Origin: Rohdeia sp041398665
Lineage (GTDB): Bacteria; Planctomycetota; UBA1135; GCA-002686595
DNA length: 64,000 nucleotides
Direction: 5' to 3'
Assembly (NCBI GenBank): GCA_041398665.1
Contig: JAWKUH010000013.1
Coordinates: forward strand, 62,001-126,000
In this document: positions 50,828 through 62,491 of the stretch, piece by piece
How positions within the stretch are numbered: the stretch's first letter is position 1
How the letters are laid out: every line of letters starts with the position of its first letter
The notes under the pieces: generated by a model
Told to the model about the DNA's origin: nothing
The model's database searches: none
Seen by the model: only the letters and a program-made list of their open reading frames with translations
Program-made: the position numbers and the translations under genes

Positions 50828-52957
50828 ATGAAACTCGTCCACCTCCTCTCCGGAGCCGCCTCCGCCGTCGTCCTCGGCGCGGCCGCTTCCGCACAGACCA
50901 CGACGCTCCCGACCCCTCCGCTGGTCGAGAACACCACGAAGATCCCGAGCGGGAACCCGGCCAACAACTCGGCCACCGAGAACGTGGACTTCGGGGACGT
51001 CGACAAGGACGGCGACTGGGACGCCGTCTTCGCGGACGGCGGTGACGGAGGCAACGACCAGAACCGGATCTGGGTCAACCAGGGCGGCGCGCAGGGGGGC
51101 ACGGTCGGCTTCTTCCAGGACCGCACGTCGACGCAGTTCCCGAACTTCTCGGACGACAGCCGCGACATCGAGTTCGTCGACATCGACAACGACGGCGACA
51201 TCGACATCTACGTGTCGAACACCGCGCAGCTCACGAACCAGGGCAACCGCTGGTGGGTCAACCAGGGCGGCCTGCAGGGCGGGAACGTCGGGTTCTACGC
51301 CGACGACACCGGCAACCGCTGGGTCGGGCTCGGCGGGCCGGGCTCGTCGCTGCCGCCGGCGGCGATCCTCTCCGACACGTTCATCGACTGGAGCTGCGAC
51401 TGCGACTTCGGCGACCTCGACAACGACGGCGACATCGACCTCGTCCACTCCACCTACGGCGGTGCGTTCAACGGCAACGTGCCGACGCGCATCTTCCTGA
51501 ACGACGGCGCGGGGCACTACCAGGAGTTCAACCCGTCGGGTTTCCAGCTCACCCAGAACAACATCCAGAACGGCAACCCCGGACTGTGGTGCGAGGGCAC
51601 GCAGCAGGCCAACACGACCGACTCGACCGGGCAGTTCTGCGACATCGCGAGCTCGCCGCTCGACATCGATCTCGGTGACATCGACGGCGACTACGACCTC
51701 GACATCCTGCACGGTGCGCGTCAGGAGCTGCCGCGCATGTTCCAGAACCGACTCGAGGAGAACGGCGGCACGCTCAGCTTCCGAGACGTGACGGGCGCCG
51801 TGTTCCCCGCGGGCTACGCGTCGGGCAACGGCCACTACGAGCAGGAGATGGGCGACATCGACAACGACGGCGATCTCGACATCTACGGCCTCAACTGGCA
51901 GGTGCAGTTCGGTCTCGACGACGTCACGTTCCGCAACGACGGGACGGGCCACTACACGCAGCTCCAGGTCCTGGACGGCTCCGGTGGCGACGACAACGAG
52001 GGCGACTTCTTCGACTTCAACAACGACGGGAAGCTCGACCTCTACGTGGCGGCCTTCGGCGGCGGTCAGCGGCTCTACATGGGCGACGGCACCGGCACGC
52101 TGCTCCGCGTGACCAACGGCATCACGGTCACCACGAGCAACCACACGTCCCTCGACGCCGACTGCTGCGACGTCGACAACGACGGCGACTACGACGTCTT
52201 CCAGGCGAACGACGGCGGCGCTCCCAACCAGTTCTTCGAGAACGTGACGCAGGTGCCGGACAACCGCGCACCCTTCGTCCGCCGCGTCGAGAACTTCGGC
52301 AACCGCGTCGCGGCTCCGGGCAAGTTCCCGGTGCGGGCGCAGGTCTACGACAACACGCCCTACTACATCACCTGGTACAACTCGACGAAGCTCAACGTGT
52401 CGGTCGGCGGCTTCAAGCTCGCGCCGAAGACGATGCAGAGCTCGATGGGGCAGATCTTCCGCGGTCTGGTCGACAGCAACCTGTTCGGCGCCGTCTCGTA
52501 CCACGTCACCTCGGCGGACAAGTACGCGAACACGGGCACGTCGGTCGTCCAGAACTACAGCGCCACCTACGGCCCGACGTTCTTCTCGCACTACGGGACG
52601 GGCAACCCGGGTCTCGCGGGTATCCCGACGCTGACGCCGCTGTCCGTGCCCTTCCCGGGCGAGGCGCTCCACCTCGGTCTCCAGGGTGCGCCGAACACGA
52701 TCGGCCTGCTCGGCTACGCGCCGCTCCCGCTCGTCCCGACGTTCCACTTCGTCGGCCTCGCGAACGTCAACATCGACCCCTTCTCCTACTCCTACATCGT
52801 GGTGGGGACGGGTGCCGACGGCAAAGGCGTGTTCTCGGCGAACCTCCCGGCGACCCTCGTCCCGGGCAACAGCATCTATCTGCAGCTCTTCACGTTCGAC
52901 GGGACCGGCGGCGACCTCCTCGCCGGTTCGCAAGGTCTCCAACTGACGTTCCAGTAG
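50828..52957 (+). CDS. Secreted FG-GAP/VCBS repeat protein (copy 1)
   Basis: Encodes 709 residues. A signal peptide (MKLVHLLSGAASAVVLGAAASAQ) is cleaved after ASA. The body has seven Asp-rich calcium-binding motifs of the DxDxDGDxD type (DVDKDGDWD, DIDNDGDID, DLDNDGDID, DIDGDYDLD, DIDNDGDLD, DFNNDGKLD, DVDNDGDYD), the blades of an FG-GAP beta-propeller. A beta-sandwich segment follows (about 500-590), then a C-terminal domain (GLLGYAPLPLVPTFHFVG, YIVVGTGADGKGVFSANL, LVPGNSIYLQLF) common in extracellular proteins of some planctomycetes. No catalytic motif. Probably secreted or surface-bound. The start is preceded by a 283-base gap containing a possible -10 element (GATAGC, about 50665). Confidence 0.88.
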   Translation: MKLVHLLSGAASAVVLGAAASAQTTTLPTPPLVENTTKIPSGNPANNSATENVDFGDVDKDGDWDAVFADGGDGGNDQNRIWVNQGGAQGGTVGFFQDRTSTQFPNFSDDSRDIEFVDIDNDGDIDIYVSNTAQLTNQGNRWWVNQGGLQGGNVGFYADDTGNRWVGLGGPGSSLPPAAILSDTFIDWSCDCDFGDLDNDGDIDLVHSTYGGAFNGNVPTRIFLNDGAGHYQEFNPSGFQLTQNNIQNGNPGLWCEGTQQANTTDSTGQFCDIASSPLDIDLGDIDGDYDLDILHGARQELPRMFQNRLEENGGTLSFRDVTGAVFPAGYASGNGHYEQEMGDIDNDGDLDIYGLNWQVQFGLDDVTFRNDGTGHYTQLQVLDGSGGDDNEGDFFDFNNDGKLDLYVAAFGGGQRLYMGDGTGTLLRVTNGITVTTSNHTSLDADCCDVDNDGDYDVFQANDGGAPNQFFENVTQVPDNRAPFVRRVENFGNRVAAPGKFPVRAQVYDNTPYYITWYNSTKLNVSVGGFKLAPKTMQSSMGQIFRGLVDSNLFGAVSYHVTSADKYANTGTSVVQNYSATYGPTFFSHYGTGNPGLAGIPTLTPLSVPFPGEALHLGLQGAPNTIGLLGYAPLPLVPTFHFVGLANVNIDPFSYSYIVVGTGADGKGVFSANLPATLVPGNSIYLQLFTFDGTGGDLLAGSQGLQLTFQ

Positions 52958-52978
52958 GACCTTGCGCGTGAGCGTCCA

Positions 52979-53011
52979 GCGGGCGCGCGCCGGTCGCCGG
53001 CGCGCGCCCGC
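52979..53011 (+). terminator. Terminator after FG-GAP copy 1
   Basis: A perfect 15-bp GC-only stem (52979-52993 with 52997-53011) with a TCG loop, 22 bases after the stop codon. No U-tract. Confidence 0.75.
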
Positions 53012-53208
53012 GTCGTCGATGGAGCATCTCGTGGAGCGAACGGTCGCGTTGCGCCCGTGCCGCGACGTTTTCGCGGAACCCGGAGCGAGTCGCACCCGTC
53101 ACGCGCCTCACACCGCCCCGGGGCATCGCGTTCGCCAGTGACCGACGTGTGTCGTAGACTTTCCCCAGGACTCCCCCCCAACGGGCCCAGACTCCATCGA
53201 TCCACCCC

Positions 53209-55356
<2,148 letters not shown>

Positions 55357-55401
55357 TCGTGTGAACGCGTGCCGCTCGACGACGAGCGGTGCGCTCGATC
55401 C

Positions 55402-55435
55402 CGACGGGGGGGAGCCGCAGGGCTCCCCCCCGTCG
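55402..55435 (+). terminator. Terminator after FG-GAP copy 2
   Basis: A perfect 15-bp stem (55402-55416 with 55421-55435) with a GCAG loop, 45 bases after the stop and 53 bases before the end of the convergent sulfatase-like gene, so it may serve both. Confidence 0.8.
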
Positions 55436-55488
55436 CATTCCCGGCCCGGTCTTCGCACGCCCGACCGCGGGCCAGGTGCGCCGCGCCG

Positions 55489-56609
55489 TCAGCGGTACGG
55501 CGCGAACTCGCGCGGGAGCATCGCGACGGCGTAGCTGCGCTCCTGCCCGCCGATGCGCTGGAGCTGCGTCGAGTCGGACGCGCAGTCCGGCAGGAGCGAG
55601 ATCGTCGCGTTCTCGACCAGGAGGTCCTCGCCCGCGGGGACGTACGCGCGGAAGCCCGGGAACTGGCCGTCCGGACCGGGCGCGCGGACGACGAACCCGA
55701 AGCTGCCCTCGAGGCGCACCGTCTCGAACCGGTTCGCGCCGACGGCCGCCGACGTGAAGCTCTCGCCGCGACCGTCGGGCGGCGCCAGGTCGAGCGCGCG
55801 CGCGTCGGAGAAGCGCAGGATCTCGGCGACACCCGGCAGCACGTCGGAGAGCGCGTGGTGTCCGCGCTGGCGCGCGCCGTGTCCCTTCGCGCCTGGGAGC
55901 TGGAGGACGACGGGGACGGCGAGCAGGTCCTCGGCGTTGCCCGAGACGGCGCGAAGTCCGGCGACCAGCAACACGGTGCTCGGCACGAGCCCGGCGGACT
56001 CGATCTCCTCGAGGAGTCCGACGAGCGTCCCGTCCGGACCGCGCGTCCCCGCGGCGGGTGCGGGGAGGTCGAGCCACAGGAACGTCGGTCGCTCGGCGGA
56101 AGCGCGCACGGTCGCGCGCGCGGCCTCCGCGAGGGCTGCGGGGTCCGCGACGGTCCGGATCGTCTCGAAGCCGAGGTCGCCGATCCGCGTCGCGAGTTCG
56201 TCGTGACCGAGCGCGACGGTCTCGTGGCCCGCGGCACGCTCGCGCGCGCGAACGTCCACAGATCGGGCCGCACGCGGTCGCCGTCCCTCCTCAGGCCGTG
56301 CGTCGGCGTCCGCATGCCGCACAAGAGGCTCGCTGCGGCCGGGTCGCGCCACTCGGAGTCGGCGAAGACCGGCGAGAGGGAGACCGAGCGCGCGCGGCAG
56401 CGCACGAGCGGGCCCTGCCGCACCATCAGCGCGCCCCCGCCGAGCGCGGAGAACGTGACGAGCACGATCGTCCCGCGGAAGGGCTCGACCGGACGCTGGT
56501 CCGTGCGCAGACCGAAGAGCACGCGCGGGAGGTAGACCGCGGGGAAGAGCGCGGCGCTCCCGACGAGGGCACGTCGCGTCCACTTCCGTGCTCGTCCTTC
56601 GTGCTCCAC
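55489..56609 (-). pseudogene. Sulfatase/alkaline-phosphatase-fold protein, single frameshift in a CG run
   Basis: Two frames join into one protein of about 370 residues. The N-terminal part starts at a GTG at 56609, just before a membrane anchor or signal (RRALVGSAALFPAVYLPRVL), and has the sulfatase-like opening FRGTIVLVTFSALGGGALMV and the region DPAAASLLCGMRTPTHGL where the catalytic Cys/Ser-x-Pro-x-Arg would be. The frame then ends; the remainder (GHETVALGHDELATRIGDLG, PTFLWLDLPAP, STVLLVAGLRAVSGN, VPVVLQLPG, HALSDVLPGVAEIL) continues one frame away. The junction is in the alternating run CGCGCGCGCG near 56240-56251, where one missing base restores continuity. A sequencing error is therefore a serious alternative. 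Several catalytic residues look degenerate, so the protein may be an inactive relative. Confidence 0.65.
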
Positions 56610-56719
56610 GGGTCGTCGTCGCGCGTCCTGCGCTCGCGACCAGCCTACACTGGCCCCGCGGTGCGGGAGCCGACCCCCGGCCGGACGCACACGGGTCGGG
56701 ACGCGCCGCTCCACCTCGC

Positions 56720-58819
56720 GTGACGAACGACCCCGAACCCATCCCGCAGCTCGAGTCCGTCGCCGGAGCGCCGCGGCGACGCGTCGATCCCGCGATCCTG
56801 CTCGTCCTCCTCGCGTCGGCCGCGCTGCTCCTGCACGCCGCCTGGGTCGTGGGTCCGACCTACGACGAGCACTTCTACGTCGCGACCGGGATCTCGTACC
56901 TCACGGACGGCGACTACTCGCTCAACCGCGAGCACCCGCCGCTGCTCAAGCTGCTCGCCGGCGTCGTCCCGTGGCTCGTCGGAGGTTTCGGTTTCCCGCA
57001 GGACCCGGGCACGGCGTTCAACCTTCCCGGCGCCTTCTTCTACCAGGCTGCCGGCGACCGTTGGCCGCTGCTGCTGTTCCTCGGGCGGTTGCCGCTCTGC
57101 CTCCTGACGCTGGTCGGCGAGGTCGTGTTCTACGTCGCGACGAGGCGCTGGTTCGGCCGCGTGCCGGCGATCGTCGCGACCGCGGCCCTCGCCTTCGACC
57201 CGAACGTGATCGCGCACGGCTCGTTGGCCGCACTCGACATGGGGACGGCCACGCTGATGACCGTCGCGCTATTCGCCTGGATCTCGGCACTGCGGCGCCC
57301 TTCGCCCGGCGCGCGACTCGGCGCCGGCGTCGCGATGGGGCTCGCCTGCGCGACGAAATTCACCGCGCTCGTACTCTGGCCCGTTCTGCTCGTGAGCGCG
57401 GTCGCGACCGCAGCGGCGGCGCGCAGCCTCCGTCCACTCGCGACGCTCGCGATCGTCGTCGCCGTCTCGCTCGGCGCGTTCTCGGCGACGTACGGCTTCG
57501 AGGCCCGGAGCGTCGCGTCGGTGCGCCTCCACCCCGAGTTCGCGGAGGAGGTCGATCCGCCGCCGATGACCGCGGGCGCCTTCGTCGAGCGGGTCGGCTC
57601 GCGCGTCGACGAATCGACGTTCCGCGCCAGGCTGTTCGACACGGGCGTCGCCCAGGGAGCGAGGAACGCGCTCGAGGTGTGGCTGCTCGGTGCGGCCGAA
57701 CCTCGCCGGGGCGACTCGACACCGCTCGTGGCGCCCGTCGCGCCGGAGGAACGACTCGCGATCGTGCGCGCGCTCGGCGCTCTCACCGACGCACCCGGCG
57801 AGGTCCGCAAGCGCGCCTTCGAGGTCGTCCTCGCGGAGGACGAACTTCCAGAACAGGAGCGCGACAGGATCCTCGGCGACCTCGCGAGGGTCGACCTCGC
57901 GGAACGCGGCGGCGACCCGATCGAGGCCTGGCGCGAGTTCTATGCGAGGAACCGCACGGCGAGCTGGGACGTGGTCGTGTTCCGCACGGGCTGGATCGAC
58001 GGGCTCGTGAGGACGCTCTTCGGCGACCACCGCCCCGTGCCGCTGTTGGTCGCGCTCAAGGGGCTCGACCGGCAACTCGCGCACGCGAGCACCGGACACG
58101 CGAGCTACTACCGCGGCGAGGAGATCGGCGTCGCCGACGAGAGCGGCTCGTACCCGCTCTACTACCTCGACGTCCTCGTGCACAAGAACCCGATCGGCTT
58201 CGTCGCCGCGGTGCTGCTCGGACTCGTCGTCGCTCTTCGGCGCGTCGGCAGGTGGGGGCGGCTCGAGGCGGCGCTCGTCGTCGGCACGTCGGCACTGCTG
58301 CTCGTGACGTTCGCGCTCGGCAACACGTTGATGGGGGTGCGCTACGTACTCCCGCTGCTGCCCCTCGGTGCGGTGCTCGTGGGTCGCGCGGTCGCGGCGT
58401 TCCCGCGAGCGGCGACCGCGCTCGTCGCCGTCGGCGTGCTCGAGTCGATCTGGATGCACCCGCACGAGCTCATGTACTTCAACCTGCTCGCGGGCGGACC
58501 GGACCGGGGGACCTACATCACGGTCCTCGGCGACGACTGGGGTCAGGACACGGCGGCCTTCGGTCGCTGGTGCGAGGAGCACCGCGAGGAGATCGATCGC
58601 GCGGGCGGCATGTTCTTCGATCCCTACATCGAGGCGGACCTCGTCGCGCTCGGACTCGAACGGACGATGCCGGTGCTGCGCAACGTCCAGGGCCTCGTCG
58701 CGGTCAACGCCGTGTCGCAGCGACGCTGGGCGCAGCGCTACTCCTGGCTCGAGGACCACCCTGTGATCGCCCGCGTGGGCTGGACGATCCGGATCTACGA
58801 CACGCGCCCACGCAGGTGA
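56720..58819 (+). CDS. GT39/ArnT-like membrane glycosyltransferase
   Basis: Encodes 699 residues from a GTG start. GT-C fold: after the first membrane helix (PAILLVLLASAALLLHAAWVV) comes GPTYDEHFYVATGISYLTDG with the catalytic Asp-Glu pair, then the second loop SLNREHPPLLKLLAGVVPWL, which is the classical REHPPLLKL-type motif of dolichyl-phosphate-mannose or polyprenyl-phosphate sugar-dependent transferases. About ten hydrophobic segments are split by a soluble domain (about 270-450). It uses a polyprenyl-phosphate sugar donor to glycosylate lipid or protein on the periplasmic side. First gene of a tight five-gene run (sulfatase-fold protein, radical SAM, GT2, second GT39). Confidence 0.9.
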   Translation: MTNDPEPIPQLESVAGAPRRRVDPAILLVLLASAALLLHAAWVVGPTYDEHFYVATGISYLTDGDYSLNREHPPLLKLLAGVVPWLVGGFGFPQDPGTAFNLPGAFFYQAAGDRWPLLLFLGRLPLCLLTLVGEVVFYVATRRWFGRVPAIVATAALAFDPNVIAHGSLAALDMGTATLMTVALFAWISALRRPSPGARLGAGVAMGLACATKFTALVLWPVLLVSAVATAAAARSLRPLATLAIVVAVSLGAFSATYGFEARSVASVRLHPEFAEEVDPPPMTAGAFVERVGSRVDESTFRARLFDTGVAQGARNALEVWLLGAAEPRRGDSTPLVAPVAPEERLAIVRALGALTDAPGEVRKRAFEVVLAEDELPEQERDRILGDLARVDLAERGGDPIEAWREFYARNRTASWDVVVFRTGWIDGLVRTLFGDHRPVPLLVALKGLDRQLAHASTGHASYYRGEEIGVADESGSYPLYYLDVLVHKNPIGFVAAVLLGLVVALRRVGRWGRLEAALVVGTSALLLVTFALGNTLMGVRYVLPLLPLGAVLVGRAVAAFPRAATALVAVGVLESIWMHPHELMYFNLLAGGPDRGTYITVLGDDWGQDTAAFGRWCEEHREEIDRAGGMFFDPYIEADLVALGLERTMPVLRNVQGLVAVNAVSQRRWAQRYSWLEDHPVIARVGWTIRIYDTRPRR

Positions 58820-58824
58820 TCGGG

Positions 58825-60315
58825 ATGAAACGAACCACGACGACGCGCGCGCTCCTCGCGTGCGCATGGATCTCGGTCACCGCACTCGCCTCGGGCTGCG
58901 GCGAACCGGGGCCGAGTCGGACCAACGTCCTCCTCGTCACCGTCGACTGCCTGCGCGCCGACCACGTCGGTGCGTACGGCTACGAGCGCGACACGACGCC
59001 CAACATCGACGCGCTCGCCCGCGAGAGCGAGCTCTTCGAGAACTCCTGGTCGCACGCGCCGTTCACCGCGCCGTCGCACGCGAGCCTCCTGACGTCGCTC
59101 GTGACGGAGAGCCACGGCGTGGTGTTCTGGGGCAATCGCCTCGTCGAGGGCGTGCCGACGATGGGGGACTGCTTCGGCGAAGCGGGGTGGCGCACGGGCG
59201 CCTTCCACAACCACCCGTCGCTCGTGCCGGCAGGCATCACGCGCGGGTTCGAGAAGGTCTCGGTGCGACCGTTCGGGCCCTACGCCGTGACCGTGCGCGA
59301 CTTCGACCGTTGGCTCGACGAGATCGACGGCGACGCGTTCGCGGCCTGGGTCCACCTGTGGGACGCGCACCGCCCCTACGGCTTCCGCAACTACCGCGGA
59401 GAGGGTGCCGCGTCGTTGCGCGACCTCCGCATCCCGGCGGCGTACGACTACGCCGAGCACGTCTTCTCCGAGCCGCACGACGAGCGCGTCGGTCGTCACG
59501 AGGGCTGGTACAACCTCTCGCGCGAACAACGCAGCGAGCCGTTCGACGTCGGGAACACGAAGCGCCTCGCCGTCGACTCCGACTTCAGGTACGTCGAGGA
59601 CCGCTACGACGACGCGGTCCGTGTCGCCGACCGCGGCGTCGCCGAGCTCGTCGACGCGCTGCGGCGCCGAGGTCTCCTCGAGAACACCGTCGTCGTCGTC
59701 ACCGCGGACCACGGGGAGTCGCTCCGCGAGCGCGAGGAGTGCTGGTTCACGCACGACCCGTTCCTCCGCAGCGAGACGTTGCACGTGCCCCTCGTCGTGC
59801 GCTGGCCCGACGGTCGTGCCGCCGGGACGCGCAGGGACGATCTCGCGCGCGGCATCGACGTGCTCCCGACGCTGCTCGGTGCCTGCGGCATCGCTCCGCC
59901 CGAGACGTTCCAGGGCCGCGACCTCTCGGTCCGACCGGCGGAGGGCGGGGAACGACTCCTCTCCGTCGCCTCGACGCGCACGCACTCGGCGAAGGAGTCG
60001 TCGCGCCGCGTCGACGCCGACGAGTGGATCGAGCACCGCGACTCCGTGACCGACGGTCGGCTCCTGCTGGTGCGCGACAACGACGTCGACCGCTGGTCGT
60101 TCTTCGACCTCGAGCTCGACCCCGGTGCGCGCCGCGACCTGATCGGGCCCGGCGAGTCGGCGACGTGGCCGGACCGCGCGATCGCGTTGCGCGAGGCGGG
60201 GGAGGCCTGGCTCGGGTCGCTGCCCCACGCCGAATTGCGCCGGTCGGAGTTGACGCCCGCAGAGCGCAAGGTGCTCGAGGAGATCGGCTACCTCTCCCCC
60301 GACCGCTCCGAGTAG
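58825..60315 (+). CDS. Sulfatase-fold lipoprotein (alkaline phosphatase superfamily)
   Basis: Encodes 496 residues with a lipobox (TALASGC, Cys25), so probably anchored in the outer membrane or periplasmic leaflet. The N-terminal metal site is TNVLLVTVDCLRADHVGAYG, followed by TTPNIDALARESELFEN. The position of the formylglycine precursor reads SHAPFTAPSHASLLTS: a Thr-x-Pro-Ser-His version without the Cys or Ser that FGE would modify. VVVVTADHGESLRE carries the C-terminal metal Asp-His. It is therefore a hydrolase or transferase of the superfamily that does not need formylglycine, or a binding protein. It starts 5 bases after the GT39-like gene, suggesting it acts on the same glycan or lipid. 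Confidence 0.88.
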   Translation: MKRTTTTRALLACAWISVTALASGCGEPGPSRTNVLLVTVDCLRADHVGAYGYERDTTPNIDALARESELFENSWSHAPFTAPSHASLLTSLVTESHGVVFWGNRLVEGVPTMGDCFGEAGWRTGAFHNHPSLVPAGITRGFEKVSVRPFGPYAVTVRDFDRWLDEIDGDAFAAWVHLWDAHRPYGFRNYRGEGAASLRDLRIPAAYDYAEHVFSEPHDERVGRHEGWYNLSREQRSEPFDVGNTKRLAVDSDFRYVEDRYDDAVRVADRGVAELVDALRRRGLLENTVVVVTADHGESLREREECWFTHDPFLRSETLHVPLVVRWPDGRAAGTRRDDLARGIDVLPTLLGACGIAPPETFQGRDLSVRPAEGGERLLSVASTRTHSAKESSRRVDADEWIEHRDSVTDGRLLLVRDNDVDRWSFFDLELDPGARRDLIGPGESATWPDRAIALREAGEAWLGSLPHAELRRSELTPAERKVLEEIGYLSPDRSE

Positions 60316-60344
60316 CGCCGCGGCAACGGGTACGATGGAGGGTC

Positions 60345-61430
60345 GTGGGCGCCTCCGCCTATCTCCCCTTCGCCCTCCGCGCCGTGCGCCGCAAGGGCCC
60401 GCCGGTGCACCTCACGCTCTTCGTCACGGGCGCGTGCAACCTGCGCTGCCGACACTGCTTCCACTTCGCGGAGGTCGCCGCGGGAGTGCCGGGTCCGTCG
60501 CTCGCGGACGTCGAGCGACTCGCGGAGTCCGCGACGCGCAGCGGGAGCCTCCTGTGGGTGAGCTTCGGCGGCGGCGAGCCGTTCCTGCGCAAGGACCTCC
60601 CCGAACTCGCCGCGGCCTTCGCACGGAGGGGCCTGCGCCACCTCGCGATCCCGACGAACGGTCTCGTCGCGCGCACGCCGGAGACGGCGCTCGACATGGC
60701 GCGCGCACACCCCGAGACGTACTTCTCGGTCTCGATCTCGATCGACGGGCCACCCGACGTCCACGACGCGATCCGACAGGTCCCCGGCGGGCACGCGAAG
60801 AGCCTCGCGGCCCTCGCGCGGCTGCGCGAGGCGGCGCGCGAGGTACCGAACCTCGGCGCGGGGATCCTCGTCACCGTCACGCGCGAGAACCAGGACGTGC
60901 TCGCCGCGCACCTCGAGGAGCTCGTCCGCGAGCACCGTCCCGAGAACGTGACGATCAACCTCGCGCGGGGGACGGCGCTCGACGAGTCGCTGCTCGACGT
61001 CGACGTCGCGCGCTACCGCGAGGTCGTCGCGGTGAAGGAGCGCCTGATGCGGGAGGGCGCGCTCCCGTACTTCGACTTCGCGCTCGCACGCGTCGCGGTC
61101 GCGCGCGACCGGCTGATGTACGAGCACGTCGCGCGCACCGCCGAGGGCCGCAAGGACGGACACCTCCCGTGCACCGCGGGGACGATCTCTGCCGTCGTGT
61201 TCGAGAGCGGCGACGTGCACCCCTGCGAGATCCTCGGGCGATCCATGGGGAACCTCGCCGAGTTCGACTGGGACATCGAGCGACTCTGGAACACGGCGGC
61301 GAGCGACGAGCTGCGCGACGAGATCGAACGCACACGCTGTCGCTGCACGTGGGAGTGCGCCCAGGCCGACAACGTCCTGTTCTCGCCGCGCCGATGGCCC
61401 GCGCTGCTCGTGGAGACGCTGCGTCGATGA
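60345..61430 (+). CDS. Radical SAM protein with C-terminal SPASM-like cysteines
   Basis: Encodes 361 residues from a GTG with a GGAGG just upstream. The 4Fe-4S/SAM motif is TGACNLRCRHCFHF (Cys31, Cys35, Cys38), then LLWVSFGGGEPFLRKDLPEL (GGE), FSVSISIDGPPDVHDAIRQV and VTVTRENQDVLAAHL. The C-terminal region has four or five further cysteines (LPCTAGTISAVVF, GDVHPCEILGR, RCRCTWECAQ), as in SPASM/twitch enzymes that bind auxiliary clusters. Substrates in this family range from peptides to sugars and lipids. Embedded between glycosyltransferases, it could act on a glycan or its carrier (inference). The stop overlaps the next start (ATGA). Confidence 0.88.
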   Translation: MGASAYLPFALRAVRRKGPPVHLTLFVTGACNLRCRHCFHFAEVAAGVPGPSLADVERLAESATRSGSLLWVSFGGGEPFLRKDLPELAAAFARRGLRHLAIPTNGLVARTPETALDMARAHPETYFSVSISIDGPPDVHDAIRQVPGGHAKSLAALARLREAAREVPNLGAGILVTVTRENQDVLAAHLEELVREHRPENVTINLARGTALDESLLDVDVARYREVVAVKERLMREGALPYFDFALARVAVARDRLMYEHVARTAEGRKDGHLPCTAGTISAVVFESGDVHPCEILGRSMGNLAEFDWDIERLWNTAASDELRDEIERTRCRCTWECAQADNVLFSPRRWPALLVETLRR

Positions 61431-62491
61431 GTGCGGCGCGGACGCTCTCGATCGGACTCGTCGTCCCGTGTCGGGACGAGGCGGCGGTCGTCGTGCGCAA
61501 GCTCGCGAACCTCGCGGCGTGCGAGTGGCCGGACGGTGCCCGCCACCGCGTGGTCGTGGTCGACGACGGGTCGCGCGACGGGACGGCCGAGCTCGCCCGC
61601 GAGTTCGCGCGCGACACCGCGTCGTCGCTCGAACGGGTGGAGATCGACGTCGTCACGAACCTCGGCGCGCCCGGCAAGGTCTCCGCGCTGCGCACGGGGC
61701 TCGACGTCCTTTCGAACCACGGCGGCGAGTACGACCTCGTCGGCACGACCGACGCCGACGTCTGCCTCGAACCCCGCGCCCTGGTCGAACTCGAACGCGC
61801 CTTCGCGGCGACGCCGTCGCTCGGACTCGCGTGCGCGTCCCAGCGCTTCGTCGCGAGCCTCGCGGACGACGGCACGTGTCGAGCGGCGGACGGTCGCGAA
61901 CTCGTCGACGCCGGCGGTCGCTACGACCGTCTCACCGCGGCCGTCCGCCGCTTCGAGTCGCGGCGGGACAAGCTCTTCAGCGCGCACGGTCAGCTCCTCC
62001 TCTGGCGGCGCGAACTCGGAGTCGCGCCGAGGCCGGGTGTCGCCGCGGACGACATCGACCTCGTGATCTCCGTGCGCTCGCTCGGCGCGGGGACGCGCAT
62101 GGTGGCGGACGCTCGCTTCCTCGAACCCAAGGTCCCCGCGGGCCCCGACCGACGCTCGCAGGAGGATCGGCGCGCTCGCGCCTACTTCGCCGTGTTCGAG
62201 GGTCGCACGGGCCTCGGGCGCGGAGCGTTCGACCGCGCGCAGTGGCTGCTCTACCGGCATCTCCCGCGCCTCGCGCCGCGACTGTGGCACGGGAGCTTCG
62301 TGCTCCTCGCCGTCGTGCTCGGCCTGCTGTTCTCCCCGTGGTGGGCGCTCCTGTCGCCGGCGCTGTGGGCGATCGTCGTCGCGACGCCCGTCGGTCGCGA
62401 CCTCGAACGACTCCTGCGCGTCGTCGCGCGGGCGTCGCGCGAGGCCGCAGCGCACCCGGGCGGCGACCGTTGGGAGATGGCGCGTCGATGA
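61427..62491 (+). CDS. Glycosyltransferase family 2 with C-terminal membrane segment
   Basis: A 354-residue GT-A enzyme. The family 2 core: LSIGLVVPCRDEAAVVVRKL, HRVVVVDDGSRDGTAELARE, APGKVSALRTGLD, the DxD motif VGTTDADVCLEPRALVELE, a GQLLLWRREL acceptor-side helix and VAADDIDLVISVRSLG in the position of the catalytic Asp-Asp. It ends in two hydrophobic segments (SFVLLAVVLGLLFSPWWALL) that would anchor it. It is joined by ATGA overlaps to both neighbours, so all three form an operon. Donor and acceptor are unknown. Confidence 0.9.
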   Translation: MSAARTLSIGLVVPCRDEAAVVVRKLANLAACEWPDGARHRVVVVDDGSRDGTAELAREFARDTASSLERVEIDVVTNLGAPGKVSALRTGLDVLSNHGGEYDLVGTTDADVCLEPRALVELERAFAATPSLGLACASQRFVASLADDGTCRAADGRELVDAGGRYDRLTAAVRRFESRRDKLFSAHGQLLLWRRELGVAPRPGVAADDIDLVISVRSLGAGTRMVADARFLEPKVPAGPDRRSQEDRRARAYFAVFEGRTGLGRGAFDRAQWLLYRHLPRLAPRLWHGSFVLLAVVLGLLFSPWWALLSPALWAIVVATPVGRDLERLLRVVARASREAAAHPGGDRWEMARR

